Source of the DNA: Bradyrhizobium sp. NFR13
GTDB taxonomy: Bacteria > Pseudomonadota > Alphaproteobacteria > Rhizobiales > Xanthobacteraceae
DNA length: 64,000 nt
Direction: 5' to 3'
NCBI RefSeq assembly: GCF_900114605.1
Contig: NZ_FOTP01000001.1
Coordinates: 310,001-374,000, forward strand
The translations under genes and the position numbers were made by a program. The notes beneath the pieces are model-generated. The model saw nothing but the letters and a program-made list of their open reading frames with translations. It had not been told where the DNA came from and made no database searches. Positions 18,153 through 24,971 of this stretch are shown in pieces. Positions within the stretch are counted from its first letter, which is position 1. Each line of letters begins with the position of its first letter.

Positions 18153-18980
18153 CTATCGGCCGGCCGCGAGGCGATCGGCGAAATAGCCGATGGTCTTGCG
18201 ATAGATCGTGGCCCTGTTCCACTCGCGCATCGCCTCGAAATTCGCCGTGCCCTCGCCATAAGGCTGGCCGCCCCGGAAGCCCGCGGTCTTCAGCAGGTTC
18301 GCGGTCGAGGCCAGCACGTCCGGCACCGAATGCCTGAGATCCACATGGCCGTTGCCGTCGAAATCGACGCCGTATTTGATGTAGCTCGACGGCAGGAATT
18401 GCGTCTGGCCGAGCTCGCCGGCATAGGCGCCGATCAGGTCGCGCTGCGGCAGGTCGCCGCGCTGCAGGATCTTCAGCGCCGCGATCAGCTCGCCCTGAAA
18501 CAGTTCGGTGCGGCGGCAGTCATGCGCCATGGTGGAGAGCGTGCGGATCACCGGCATCTTGCCGATATCGCCCTTGCCGAAATCCGACTCGAGGCCCCAG
18601 ATCGCCACCACGATTTCAGGCGGCACGCCGAAGCGCTGCTCGATGCGCGACAGCAGCGAGGCGTGACGCTGCATCATCTGCAGGCCCATGGAGATGCGGC
18701 CCTGGCCGACGCGCGTCGCGACATATTGTTCGAAACTCTTGTTGAAGGTGCCGCGCTGGCGGCGATCGAAGGACAGCACCGCGGGGTCCTGCGTCACGCC
18801 GGCAAAGGCCTGCGCAATCACGCCCTGCGACACGCCGGCAGCGGCCGCCTCCTGCGACATTTGCGCAATGAAGGTCTGGAAGTCGCCGCCGCATTTGGCG
18901 GCCTGCGCGGATGTGGCCGTCAGCGCAACCGAGACGAAGGACACAGCGGCTATGGCAATGGCGGTGATACGATTGGTCAT
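18153..18980 (-). CDS. Lytic murein transglycosylase, MltB family
   Basis: 275 residues from the ATG at 18980. A signal peptide covers about residues 1-27 (ending SAQAAK). It lacks a lipobox, so it is soluble periplasmic. The SLT_2 domain follows with the catalytic Glu in WGLESDFGKG, then AYAGELGQTQFLPSSYIKYGVDFDGNGHVDL, typical of the MltB fold. It cleaves peptidoglycan with formation of 1,6-anhydromuramic acid. No peptidoglycan-binding domain is fused. An upstream start at 19037 lengthens the N-terminus without reason. Monocistronic. Confidence 0.9.
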   Translation of the reverse strand: MTNRITAIAIAAVSFVSVALTATSAQAAKCGGDFQTFIAQMSQEAAAAGVSQGVIAQAFAGVTQDPAVLSFDRRQRGTFNKSFEQYVATRVGQGRISMGLQMMQRHASLLSRIEQRFGVPPEIVVAIWGLESDFGKGDIGKMPVIRTLSTMAHDCRRTELFQGELIAALKILQRGDLPQRDLIGAYAGELGQTQFLPSSYIKYGVDFDGNGHVDLRHSVPDVLASTANLLKTAGFRGGQPYGEGTANFEAMREWNRATIYRKTIGYFADRLAAGR

Positions 18981-19054
18981 GAAAAACCTGTTGGGTTGGC
19001 GATACCGGAGTGTGGCATGACCGGTGTGTCCGAACAACGGCGCGCCTTGTTCTC

Positions 19055-19191
19055 GTCATTCCGGGGCGCGCGCGACGCCGAAGGCGGCAAGCGTGAACCC
19101 GGAATCCCGACATGGCCTAGCGCTATCTGAGCCTCCCATGTCGGGATTCCGGGCTCGCGTCCGGCAAGCGCCGGCCGCGCCCCGGAATGAC
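19055..19191. repeat. Family A palindromic repeat, copy 1
   Basis: 137 bp bounded by GTCATTCCGGGG and CCCCGGAATGAC. An inner inverted repeat is built from CCCGGAATCCCGACATGG and its complement, separated by about 15 bases. The whole unit can fold as a long cruciform. Four relatives occur at 30702, 31497, 50550 and 52100. Confidence 0.85.
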
Positions 19192-19192
19192 G

Positions 19193-19893
19193 TGCGTGGG
19201 ATATTCAGACATGCGTCATCACCCCTGTTGTTTGCGGCGCGGGGGCGCCGTCGTGTTTCGCATTCCCGCCCCCCTTGTGAGAGGGCGTGCGGAACGCCAG
19301 GTGCCCGTTGCACCCGTGGGCCTGATGCGAATGCGGTCTTCCGCAATTGTGAGTGCATCAGGACTTTCGGAGGCGCCGAGCAAGTGCCCGACGTTCCGCC
19401 TGCGGTGTTTTTTCGGTTGCTTGCACATCTGCCATGGCGAACGGTCCCATCACCAAAATTAATGTCCCAGGGCGGAGGGACAGGGTAGCCTCAAGCGAGT
19501 AAGCCGAACGCGTTTTGACTTGGTCGTCCGTCACACTGTCCAGGGAGTCTTTCCATCCCAAGATCGGCCGTCTCCTTGCCAGTGGCAGTGCTGGCGCAGA
19601 TCCGTCCTGCCCGAAGACAGACGTTCCCCCATGAACCGCGTGACGCCGCATCTCCGGCGTCCACCGCATCCCACCCCGCGAACGTGACGATCGCGATCGC
19701 CCCTCTCGGTGGGGCAGGACGGAGGGGACAATAATCCTTATTCCTGAAACGTCAAGAACAAACCATGAACTTTTAATCGCGGGCCGGGCGGCGCGTCCCG
19801 CCGGTAACCACTGCCCGCTTTTGCCCACAGATGCATGCACGCTTTGCGCGCTAAGGCTTTGACTTCGCCTGCGCTATCCCCCACTTAACCGCC
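19193..19893. other. About 700 bp without a supported gene
   Basis: No reading frame here has a ribosome-binding site or a recognisable protein family. The longest (minus strand, about 19358-19840) is arginine-rich low-complexity translation of GC-rich DNA. The stretch contains a small stem (CCGC-CT-GCGG) followed by TGTTTTTTC near 19399 and a 12-base CGATCGCGATCG palindrome near 19688. It looks like degraded or repeat-derived intergenic DNA; a small RNA cannot be excluded. Confidence 0.4.
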
Positions 19894-20130
19894 ATGGCCA
19901 AGAAACCCGGTACCAATCCCAAAGGCGAATTCGCCTTCTTCAACGTCTTCTATGAAGACGGCTCGCAGCGCTCCAACCGCCGCGTCCCCTCCGAATTGCT
20001 GGGGGGACTCGACGGCGATGAGCCGGCCAAGGCCGCCATCGCCGAGCAGGACCGCGAGATCGCCGAGAAGTCCGGCCGTCCGGCGCTGGAAATCAAGAGC
20101 GTCGAGCGCGTGGGCGCGAAGAAGAAGTAG
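19894..20130 (+). CDS. Conserved small basic protein, unknown
   Basis: 78 residues, Lys/Glu/Arg-rich, starting MAKKPGTNPKGEFAFFNVFY and ending in a KKK tail. A likely compact N-terminal beta-hairpin (FNVFYEDGSQRSNRRVP) is followed by a charged helix. No domain was recognised. It is the last chromosomal gene before the AT-richer reverse-transcriptase island. The clean start and high third-position GC support a real gene. Confidence 0.6.
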   Translation: MAKKPGTNPKGEFAFFNVFYEDGSQRSNRRVPSELLGGLDGDEPAKAAIAEQDREIAEKSGRPALEIKSVERVGAKKK

Positions 20131-20243
20131 TTAGCTTCGCGAAATCTGCATCTGAATTTGGAATGGCCGGGCTTGTCCCGGCTGTCTACGTTAGGCCGCA
20201 CAAATCGAAAGAGTTCAACGGCACCGACGTCGCGCTACAGCGA

Positions 20244-21686
20244 TTAACGTGCGAACTTTTCGAGCTCTGCATTCAAGCGGAATGCTACTGCCTCGCGCAG
20301 ATGCCTTAATTGCCTTAGGATTGGCGCACCCCTTGAACCAAATATCACTGATGCACGTCTGGCGTAGGTCCAGAACGTCCAAGTCCGATAGTCATCGCTG
20401 TGTTCGCCAAAATCGACGACCCTTCCAAAACGCTGAACAACGGCCTCAACCTTAATTTTAGACTTCAAAAACGCGCGATCTTTTCCCGGGTACCGCTTGA
20501 TAAGACTAAACACATGAGCCTTCGCGACGCGAGCAATCTTGCGATTAAGGTTCGCCAGCGTGCTATCCCTCAAAAAAATGTTTTTCCCATCAAATCGAAA
20601 CCCCAAATACTCAATTCCATTCCTTCCCTGCGAGCCATGCACCAACTCGCACGTTTGCCGCATACCCGTTTTTTTGAACTCAAAGACAGAACACTTTTCT
20701 TCTTTGATACGCAGCTTCTTTCCAAACTTTTCAATCTGTTTTCTTGCTTCATTCATAAGTGAAATTCCGGCGGCGGCCTGCCCTGGAATAATAAGCAGAA
20801 TATCGTCGGAGTATCGCATGTAAGCTCCACCGAGCTTTCGCGTGATGTCATTCATCACGATATCAAACTCAAAAAGATACATATTTGCCAACAGATCGGA
20901 GATTGGCGAGCCTTGCGGAATACCGAAAGGCTTGAAGTTTACTTGTATAAGACTCTTTCGACCGTCGCCGCCTGCGATCTTTTCCCGAAATTGCTTTCCG
21001 GTACACAACTGCTTGGGCATTGACTTGAATGGAACAAGATATCCATTGATTGCCTCGCCTTTACTCCCCTTTCGCTTCTCGCCGAACAGGTCCAAGCGCT
21101 CATAGACGCTCAATTTCTCTACCACCGAATATCTTGTCACAGCGCGAAACACCCGCTCATGGTCGGGCGGCAGCTTTTTCTGTTTGATAATGTTTGACCA
21201 TTGAGCACGGAGACGGTCGTGATCCAGATGCTCAAAAAAACTACTGATATCCAAAGCTACGACCGCACAATCGCCAGCAAGACTGATTGTATTGAACGCA
21301 TCGTTAGCAAAATGGATATTGCACTTACCGGCACCCGTTTCAGTACGCAAACGGCGATATGCCAAGACGCATTCGCTGATCTCAGCCTTAGCAAGCGCAA
21401 CTTCATAAAGCTGAGAAATCTGATGCCTGTAATAAGATAGTATATATGCGTCAGACCGTGCTGCGTAGCGAATAGGGCGTTCTTTCATTTTCCCAGCTGC
21501 TCCTTTCGGAGCGAATTTTGTCCAACGGTTGCTGAACAACATGAAGGGATAGAAGGTGTGCTTTGCGACCCGCTCGGGGTCGGTCGCAAGTGCCATAGCT
21601 TCGGGGATGGAAATCAGCGCGTCGAAATGAGGATAGCGTTTGAGATCCCCGGGACGCATTTCCCATTTCGTCAAGCGACGCTCCAT
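20244..21686 (-). CDS. Reverse transcriptase, probable DRT2 (UG2)-type antiviral RT
   Basis: 480 residues from the ATG at 21686. RT motifs in order: motif A with the first catalytic Asp in VALDISSFFEHLDH (about residue 146), motif B FGIPQGSPISDLLANMYL (about 254-271), motif C MRYSDDILLI (YSDD, 292-295), a motif D-like KCSVFEF and motif E IEYLGFRFDG. The N-terminal KRYPHFD, ERPIRYAARSDAYILSYY and GKCNIHFAND stretches resemble, from memory, Drt2 proteins. The retron VTG signature is absent, and there is no maturase, HNH or nitrilase domain. Such RTs act with an upstream non-coding RNA template against phage. Other starts: GTG 21740, ATG 21659. Base composition is clearly AT-richer than neighbours, indicating transfer. 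A different UG class is possible. Confidence 0.72.
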   Translation of the reverse strand: MERRLTKWEMRPGDLKRYPHFDALISIPEAMALATDPERVAKHTFYPFMLFSNRWTKFAPKGAAGKMKERPIRYAARSDAYILSYYRHQISQLYEVALAKAEISECVLAYRRLRTETGAGKCNIHFANDAFNTISLAGDCAVVALDISSFFEHLDHDRLRAQWSNIIKQKKLPPDHERVFRAVTRYSVVEKLSVYERLDLFGEKRKGSKGEAINGYLVPFKSMPKQLCTGKQFREKIAGGDGRKSLIQVNFKPFGIPQGSPISDLLANMYLFEFDIVMNDITRKLGGAYMRYSDDILLIIPGQAAAGISLMNEARKQIEKFGKKLRIKEEKCSVFEFKKTGMRQTCELVHGSQGRNGIEYLGFRFDGKNIFLRDSTLANLNRKIARVAKAHVFSLIKRYPGKDRAFLKSKIKVEAVVQRFGRVVDFGEHSDDYRTWTFWTYARRASVIFGSRGAPILRQLRHLREAVAFRLNAELEKFAR

Positions 21687-21693
21687 CCGAGAG

Positions 21694-22001
21694 GGGGCGA
21701 GGCATTCGGTTGCGGTCCGAATTATCTCCCCGCCCCACACCGTTTGTTACGAGTCGTCACCAACTCTAGATCCGCAACAGATCGATATTCTAGTCTATTA
21801 TGTCATCCTGGGGCTTTACGCCTTCGGAGCGCATGCGGACTACAACCGACGAGAGACCACATTGGATCAATTACTCATTCAGTTATTCGTCAACATTTGC
21901 CTTGACAGTTTCAACCGTCGCTCCGTCCCTCCGAGAAGGTTTGGATAACGCCCCCGCGAAGGAACGCGGGTTCCATTTAGGCACAGATTTTGGCTGTTCA
22001 A
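21694..22001 (-). ncRNA. Putative template ncRNA of the reverse transcriptase
   Basis: The space between the 229-aa gene and the RT holds no credible gene, but by eye it folds on the RT strand. In transcript order: hairpin CCCGCG/CGCGGG (21970-21953); long-range stem CGGAGCG (21925-21919) with CGCTCCG (21831-21825). The long-range stem encloses GACGGTT-CTGTC (21919-21904, including a G-U pair) and GACGA/TCGTC (21891-21887, 21852-21848), which in turn holds ATTG/CAAT. The 3-prime stem GGGGCG/CGCCCC (21736-21694) encloses TTCGG/CCGAA and ends eight bases before the RT ATG. The length of about 308 nt fits DRT2 ncRNAs. Ends are estimates. Confidence 0.5.
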
Positions 22002-22007
22002 TGGGCG

Positions 22008-22034
22008 ATAATAGGACTTTTACACAACTATCAA
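22008..22034 (-). promoter_or_regulatory. Candidate promoter of the RT ncRNA
   Basis: On the minus strand TTGATA (22034-22029), a 15-base spacer and TATTAT (22013-22008). The spacer is short, but both boxes are near consensus and the region is the most AT-rich of the window. The predicted start is near 22001. Confidence 0.35.
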
Positions 22035-22155
22035 ATAAGCATCTGAAATCTATATAATAATCGAATCTCGCAATGTTCCGTCTGCCGTTAAATCGCCCAA
22101 TATGTGACAAATAAACGATAACGCACCGCAAAATCGCAAGCCAGCTGGCCTCGCA

Positions 22156-22845
22156 TCAAAAGCCGAAATCTGGGTCATCATCTTTGCGAGGGGGCCGATG
22201 CGGACGCTCTGGAATTAGTTCAATCGCCTTCTCATAATATGACGAAACCTGATCAAGCCTCGCATCAAGTTCGTCTTTCGACAGAAGTGAGAACTTTCGA
22301 CTAGTGACCTGACGCAACTCGCGTCTATGCGTGACGAGCCCCTTCGACAGATCAACGATCATGGTGCCTTCGTCGTCGGACTGAAATTCGTATACTAGAG
22401 CACTACGCCACATTCTGAGCTGCTCATCGTTCGGACATTCTTCTTGGCGTGGCTGTAGCGCAACCAACCAATTTGAGTTCGTCTTCTTCGAGAAGTATCG
22501 ACCGATCGCTTCGATCTTAGTCGTTCGACCATTTGGCAATCGATAAGCGCTCGGAGCGAGAGAGTTGCCGCTCCATTGATGATTATCCGCAAATCTGACG
22601 AACAGTTCGACCGCCTTAAGTACAGATGCTTGCGCCTCGGGATAAACCTTCTGCCGAACAGCATTGCGCAGCGCGGTTTCCGGCAATTCGCGTGTCATTA
22701 CAATTGGTGCGACTTTGCGCAGCCACCCCAATGTCACCACAGGCGCTGGCGTTCGTCGAAACGACAAGCAAGCACCCATCGTGGAGGCCCCTGACAAGTG
22801 CCAGAACCTGACCAGATCGTGGATTGGCGGAAGATTCTCTGCCAT
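22156..22845 (-). CDS. Unrecognised protein upstream of the RT system
   Basis: 229 residues, ATG at 22845 after an AGGTAGAG ribosome-binding-like run. I recognise no domain. The N-terminal 50 residues are hydrophobic/basic and contain two Cys-poor helices. The middle has GRTTKIEAIGRYFSKKTNSNWLV (in pieces) and LVYEFQSDDEGTMIVDLSKGL, which reads like alternating beta strands. The C-terminus is a charged helix with a Pro/Arg/Asp-rich tail (PHRPPRKDDDPDFGF). Composition and codon use match the RT rather than the surrounding chromosome. It is on the RT strand and ends just before the ncRNA region, so it may be an accessory of the island or an unrelated passenger. Confidence 0.6.
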   Translation of the reverse strand: MAENLPPIHDLVRFWHLSGASTMGACLSFRRTPAPVVTLGWLRKVAPIVMTRELPETALRNAVRQKVYPEAQASVLKAVELFVRFADNHQWSGNSLAPSAYRLPNGRTTKIEAIGRYFSKKTNSNWLVALQPRQEECPNDEQLRMWRSALVYEFQSDDEGTMIVDLSKGLVTHRRELRQVTSRKFSLLSKDELDARLDQVSSYYEKAIELIPERPHRPPRKDDDPDFGF

Positions 22846-22916
22846 TCGGCAACTCTACCTGAGTCGCTGTAAAGATGTATTTTATCGTCACGTATTCTTG
22901 GGTTGCGAAGAAGCCT

Positions 22917-23327
22917 CTACCCCGCCCCACCCGCCATCTGCCTGTTCGTCATCACCTGCGCCGCGATGATGATCCACGGGAGCACCAGCTCCGGCACGAG
23001 ATAGGTGATCCACAGCGCGTGCGGTTCGGGCAAGCCGACCTTTGATATCGACAGCACGCGGCCGAGGCCGCCGACGAACACCGTCGCCGCCATCAGGACA
23101 ACCAGCGTGTTGTGCTCGCGGATGGTCGATGCCGCCCACAGGCCCATGACGCCCGACATCAGATAGATGCCGCCCATGAAGCGATGCACATTGTCGAGCC
23201 GCGGCGCGGTCTCGGGCTGGCCGAGATACATCTGCAGCGAGCCGCCGAAGATGGCGATGGCGCCGACCAGAAACAGGCACACCTGGGCAACGCGCTGGCT
23301 GAGCAGCATCGGCGCGAGTGACGTCAT
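22917..23327 (-). CDS. DUF4345 family membrane protein (second copy)
   Basis: 136 residues. Four transmembrane helices and the family core (VHRFMGGIYLMSGVMGLWAAS, then TVFVGGLGRVLSI) identify DUF4345; the protein at 10750 belongs to the same family with low similarity. The ATG at 23327 follows GAGGACATTGCC, a good ribosome-binding site; upstream in-frame extensions to 23618 read through repeat DNA and are not coding. It is the first chromosomal gene on the right side of the RT island. Function unknown. Confidence 0.75.
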   Translation of the reverse strand: MTSLAPMLLSQRVAQVCLFLVGAIAIFGGSLQMYLGQPETAPRLDNVHRFMGGIYLMSGVMGLWAASTIREHNTLVVLMAATVFVGGLGRVLSISKVGLPEPHALWITYLVPELVLPWIIIAAQVMTNRQMAGGAG

Positions 23328-23440
23328 GGCAATGTCCTCGGGATCAAATGTGCAACGGCAATGCGCGACGCTAGCGCGGGAACGGGTGCAATCAAAGGGT
23401 GTGGCGGAGTTATCAACGTAGGCCGCGTCGTGTGCGGTGC

Positions 23441-23636
23441 CCTTCTCCCGCTCCCGCGCACAGCGAGCTGTGCCAAGCGGGGTGAGGGGCCGGGCACAAG
23501 TCCGGAGATGCGGACATTCTCCCGGTTCGAGACAGCGCGACGCGAAAGGTCGTGATTGCGGCGGCGTTGGTGACGGCCCCTCACCCGACCGGCTCCGCCG
23601 GTCGACCTCTCCCCGCATTGCGGGGAGAGGTTGAGA
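23441..23636. repeat. Family B composite palindromic repeat, copy 1
   Basis: Left part CTTCTCCCGCTCC followed by GGGGTGAGGGGCCG, right part CGGCCCCTCACCC followed by CCTCTCCCCGC-ATT-GCGGGGAGAGG. The two parts are mutually inverted and each contains its own stem. It fills most of the gap upstream of the DUF4345 gene. No gene is supported here. Confidence 0.7.
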
Positions 23637-23659
23637 GCGCGCACGATAAAAAAGGCGGA

Positions 23660-23669
23660 CCTTGCGGTC
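23660..23669 (+). repeat. Left 10-bp target-site duplication
   Basis: CCTTGCGGTC, identical to 24559-24568 on the other side of the cassette. Together with GGCGGA before it and CGCC after the right copy, it reconstitutes one perfect terminator palindrome. Confidence 0.8.
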
Positions 23670-24558
23670 CCAGCCCCTAGCTTAAGTGTGGAATTCTAGC
23701 TCCACCTTCATCGGCATCCCTTATTTCTTATGGAATATGGAGTGCAGACGATGCCGGAGATTTCTGCGGGAGGGGCCAAACGGCATCGTTTCCCTCTCCC
23801 CTTCGAGGGGTAAACGTCAACTTCTGCAAGAACCCGTATTCCTAATTCGCGCGTTTTGTGGGGGCTTGAGACATGTCCACTGTCCGTCGCGGTACAGACC
23901 TTTATTGGACATCGCCTCAGGTCCGAAAAGTGCCCACAAGCGGACGCTAGTTTAGTCCGACCAAGCACTTGAGAGTGCTGATCGACACACGCTAAGGTCG
24001 AGGTGAACAATAGCTCGCACTGAATAGCGATTTCGAGCAGGACTCTGATATGCGGAAGGCCGAAATCGTCGTTCTGATCATCCTGTTCACAGCACTCGCC
24101 TATGTCGGCGTCGTCGAAGAGGGGCGGAACAGGATCGTAGCCGTCGCTACAATCGCCATTTTCGCAGGGCTTGTTTACGGCGGCGTCCTGCAAGATCGAG
24201 CGCGCAGCAAGGCATATGGCCCGGGCACGTCAATATTTTCAGTTGGTGCCATGTTTCGGGCGCTCTTCACGAAAGAGATGTTCTATTTTGTCCTACTCAC
24301 GCTGGCGATGGCTGCGTTCGCAGGAACAATGATTGCGTTGGATAGTGCGGGCTACCTATCTCGCTAAGGTCCGCTCGAAAACGTGACGTCCGCCTCGGGT
24401 CATTCGCGTCGCTTCCGGCGTGTCTGCGGCATGTCTGCTATCCGACCCATTTCCGCAAAAAGGAGAGGCACCGAATTCACTCTTTCTCATGAATTCACCG
24501 CCCCTTGATGCAAGTGATTTAGCTGTTTTTGCGATTCCACATTTAAGCTAAGGGCTGG
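23670..24558. mobile_element. 889-bp transposase-less insertion cassette
   Basis: The two ends form 25-bp terminal inverted repeats beginning CCAGCCC and matching at 23 of 25 positions (23670-23694 and the complement of 24558-24534). They are flanked by the 10-bp direct repeat CCTTGCGGTC. Removing the cassette and one repeat restores AAAAAAGGCGGACC-TTGC-GGTCCGCCTTTTTT, a perfect intrinsic terminator, so the insertion point lies in the hairpin. Inside there is one supported gene (24050-24367) and no transposase. This resembles mobile insertion cassettes of the IS231/IS4 type, moved in trans. The left 355 bp and right 190 bp hold no further gene that I can support. Confidence 0.75.
24050..24367 (+). 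CDS. Small membrane protein carried by the insertion cassette
   Basis: 105 residues with three predicted transmembrane helices (about 5-22, 29-47 and 76-97) and a short basic loop with QDRARSK after helix 2. No domain was recognised. The ATG at 24050 follows GCAGGA with acceptable spacing. It is the only believable gene inside the 889-bp cassette and so is the likely passenger. The minus-strand frame over the same bases (23708-24193) is its shadow. Confidence 0.55.
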   Translation: MRKAEIVVLIILFTALAYVGVVEEGRNRIVAVATIAIFAGLVYGGVLQDRARSKAYGPGTSIFSVGAMFRALFTKEMFYFVLLTLAMAAFAGTMIALDSAGYLSR

Positions 24559-24578
24559 CCTTGCGGTCCGCCTTTTTT
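24559..24578 (-). terminator. Right half of the split terminator, with right target duplication
   Basis: 24559-24568 is the second copy of CCTTGCGGTC; it is followed by CGCCTTTTTT. Before the insertion this was half of a perfect 14-bp hairpin with A/T tracts on both sides, 45 bases past the stop of the gene at 24624, and so its probable terminator. Confidence 0.6.
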
Positions 24579-24623
24579 ATTCGGTCACCCCGCTCGTCGC
24601 GGAGAAGTATCTCAGGCCCCGCG

Positions 24624-24971
24624 TCACGCCAGCCTGAGCGTGAGCTGCTGCTCGCGGCCGGCGTGGCGCTGGACGAAGTCGTCGAGCGACGAGGTCACGT
24701 CCTCGTAATTGCGGTCGGCGCGGCGGCGGATCTCGCGGGCGACGTCTTCCGACACGTCGTCGGCCCAGCGCTCGGCCGTGTTGAAGGCGATCACGCGCTG
24801 CGGATCGTTGTACTGGCCGGACATCAGGTCGGCGATGACGGTTTCGAGATCGGTCGCCGCGACATCGGCCTCGCGCCAGGCGCAGCCGGCGCGGTCAAAC
24901 CAATCCAGCACGAGATAGACGGTCTGCTCGCCGGCATCCGGCACCAGCGACGGGGTCCAGGCGCGCGTCAT
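24624..24971 (-). CDS. Conserved hypothetical protein co-transcribed with ku
   Basis: 115 residues, no membrane segment. The first half reads as a beta-alpha fold (EQTVYLVLDWFDRAGCAWREAD, read in pieces) and the second as a charged helix pair (DDVSEDVAREIRRRADRNYEDV, in pieces). No family was recognised. Its ATG overlaps the ku stop by four bases (ATGA), so it is translationally coupled to ku. The tight coupling suggests a link to end joining, but the sequence itself gives no function. Confidence 0.7.
   Translation of the reverse strand: MTRAWTPSLVPDAGEQTVYLVLDWFDRAGCAWREADVAATDLETVIADLMSGQYNDPQRVIAFNTAERWADDVSEDVAREIRRRADRNYEDVTSSLDDFVQRHAGREQQLTLRLA

Noticed and set aside
19358-19840. 160-aa minus-strand frame in the gene-poor stretch
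   Set aside because: No ribosome-binding site, Arg/Pro/Ser-rich, no domain.
21687-22155. Retron msr-msd in the RT leader
   Set aside because: No paired a1/a2 ends or branching-G context seen, and the RT lacks the retron VTG motif.
20116-22913. 9-base direct repeat GCGAAGAAG on both sides of the RT island as possible attachment sites
   Set aside because: Short, Lys-codon-like, no tRNA, integrase or second arm nearby; chance cannot be excluded.
23708-24193. 161-aa minus-strand frame inside the cassette
   Set aside because: Overlaps the better-supported plus-strand membrane protein; no ribosome-binding site; Cys/Asp-rich low-quality translation.
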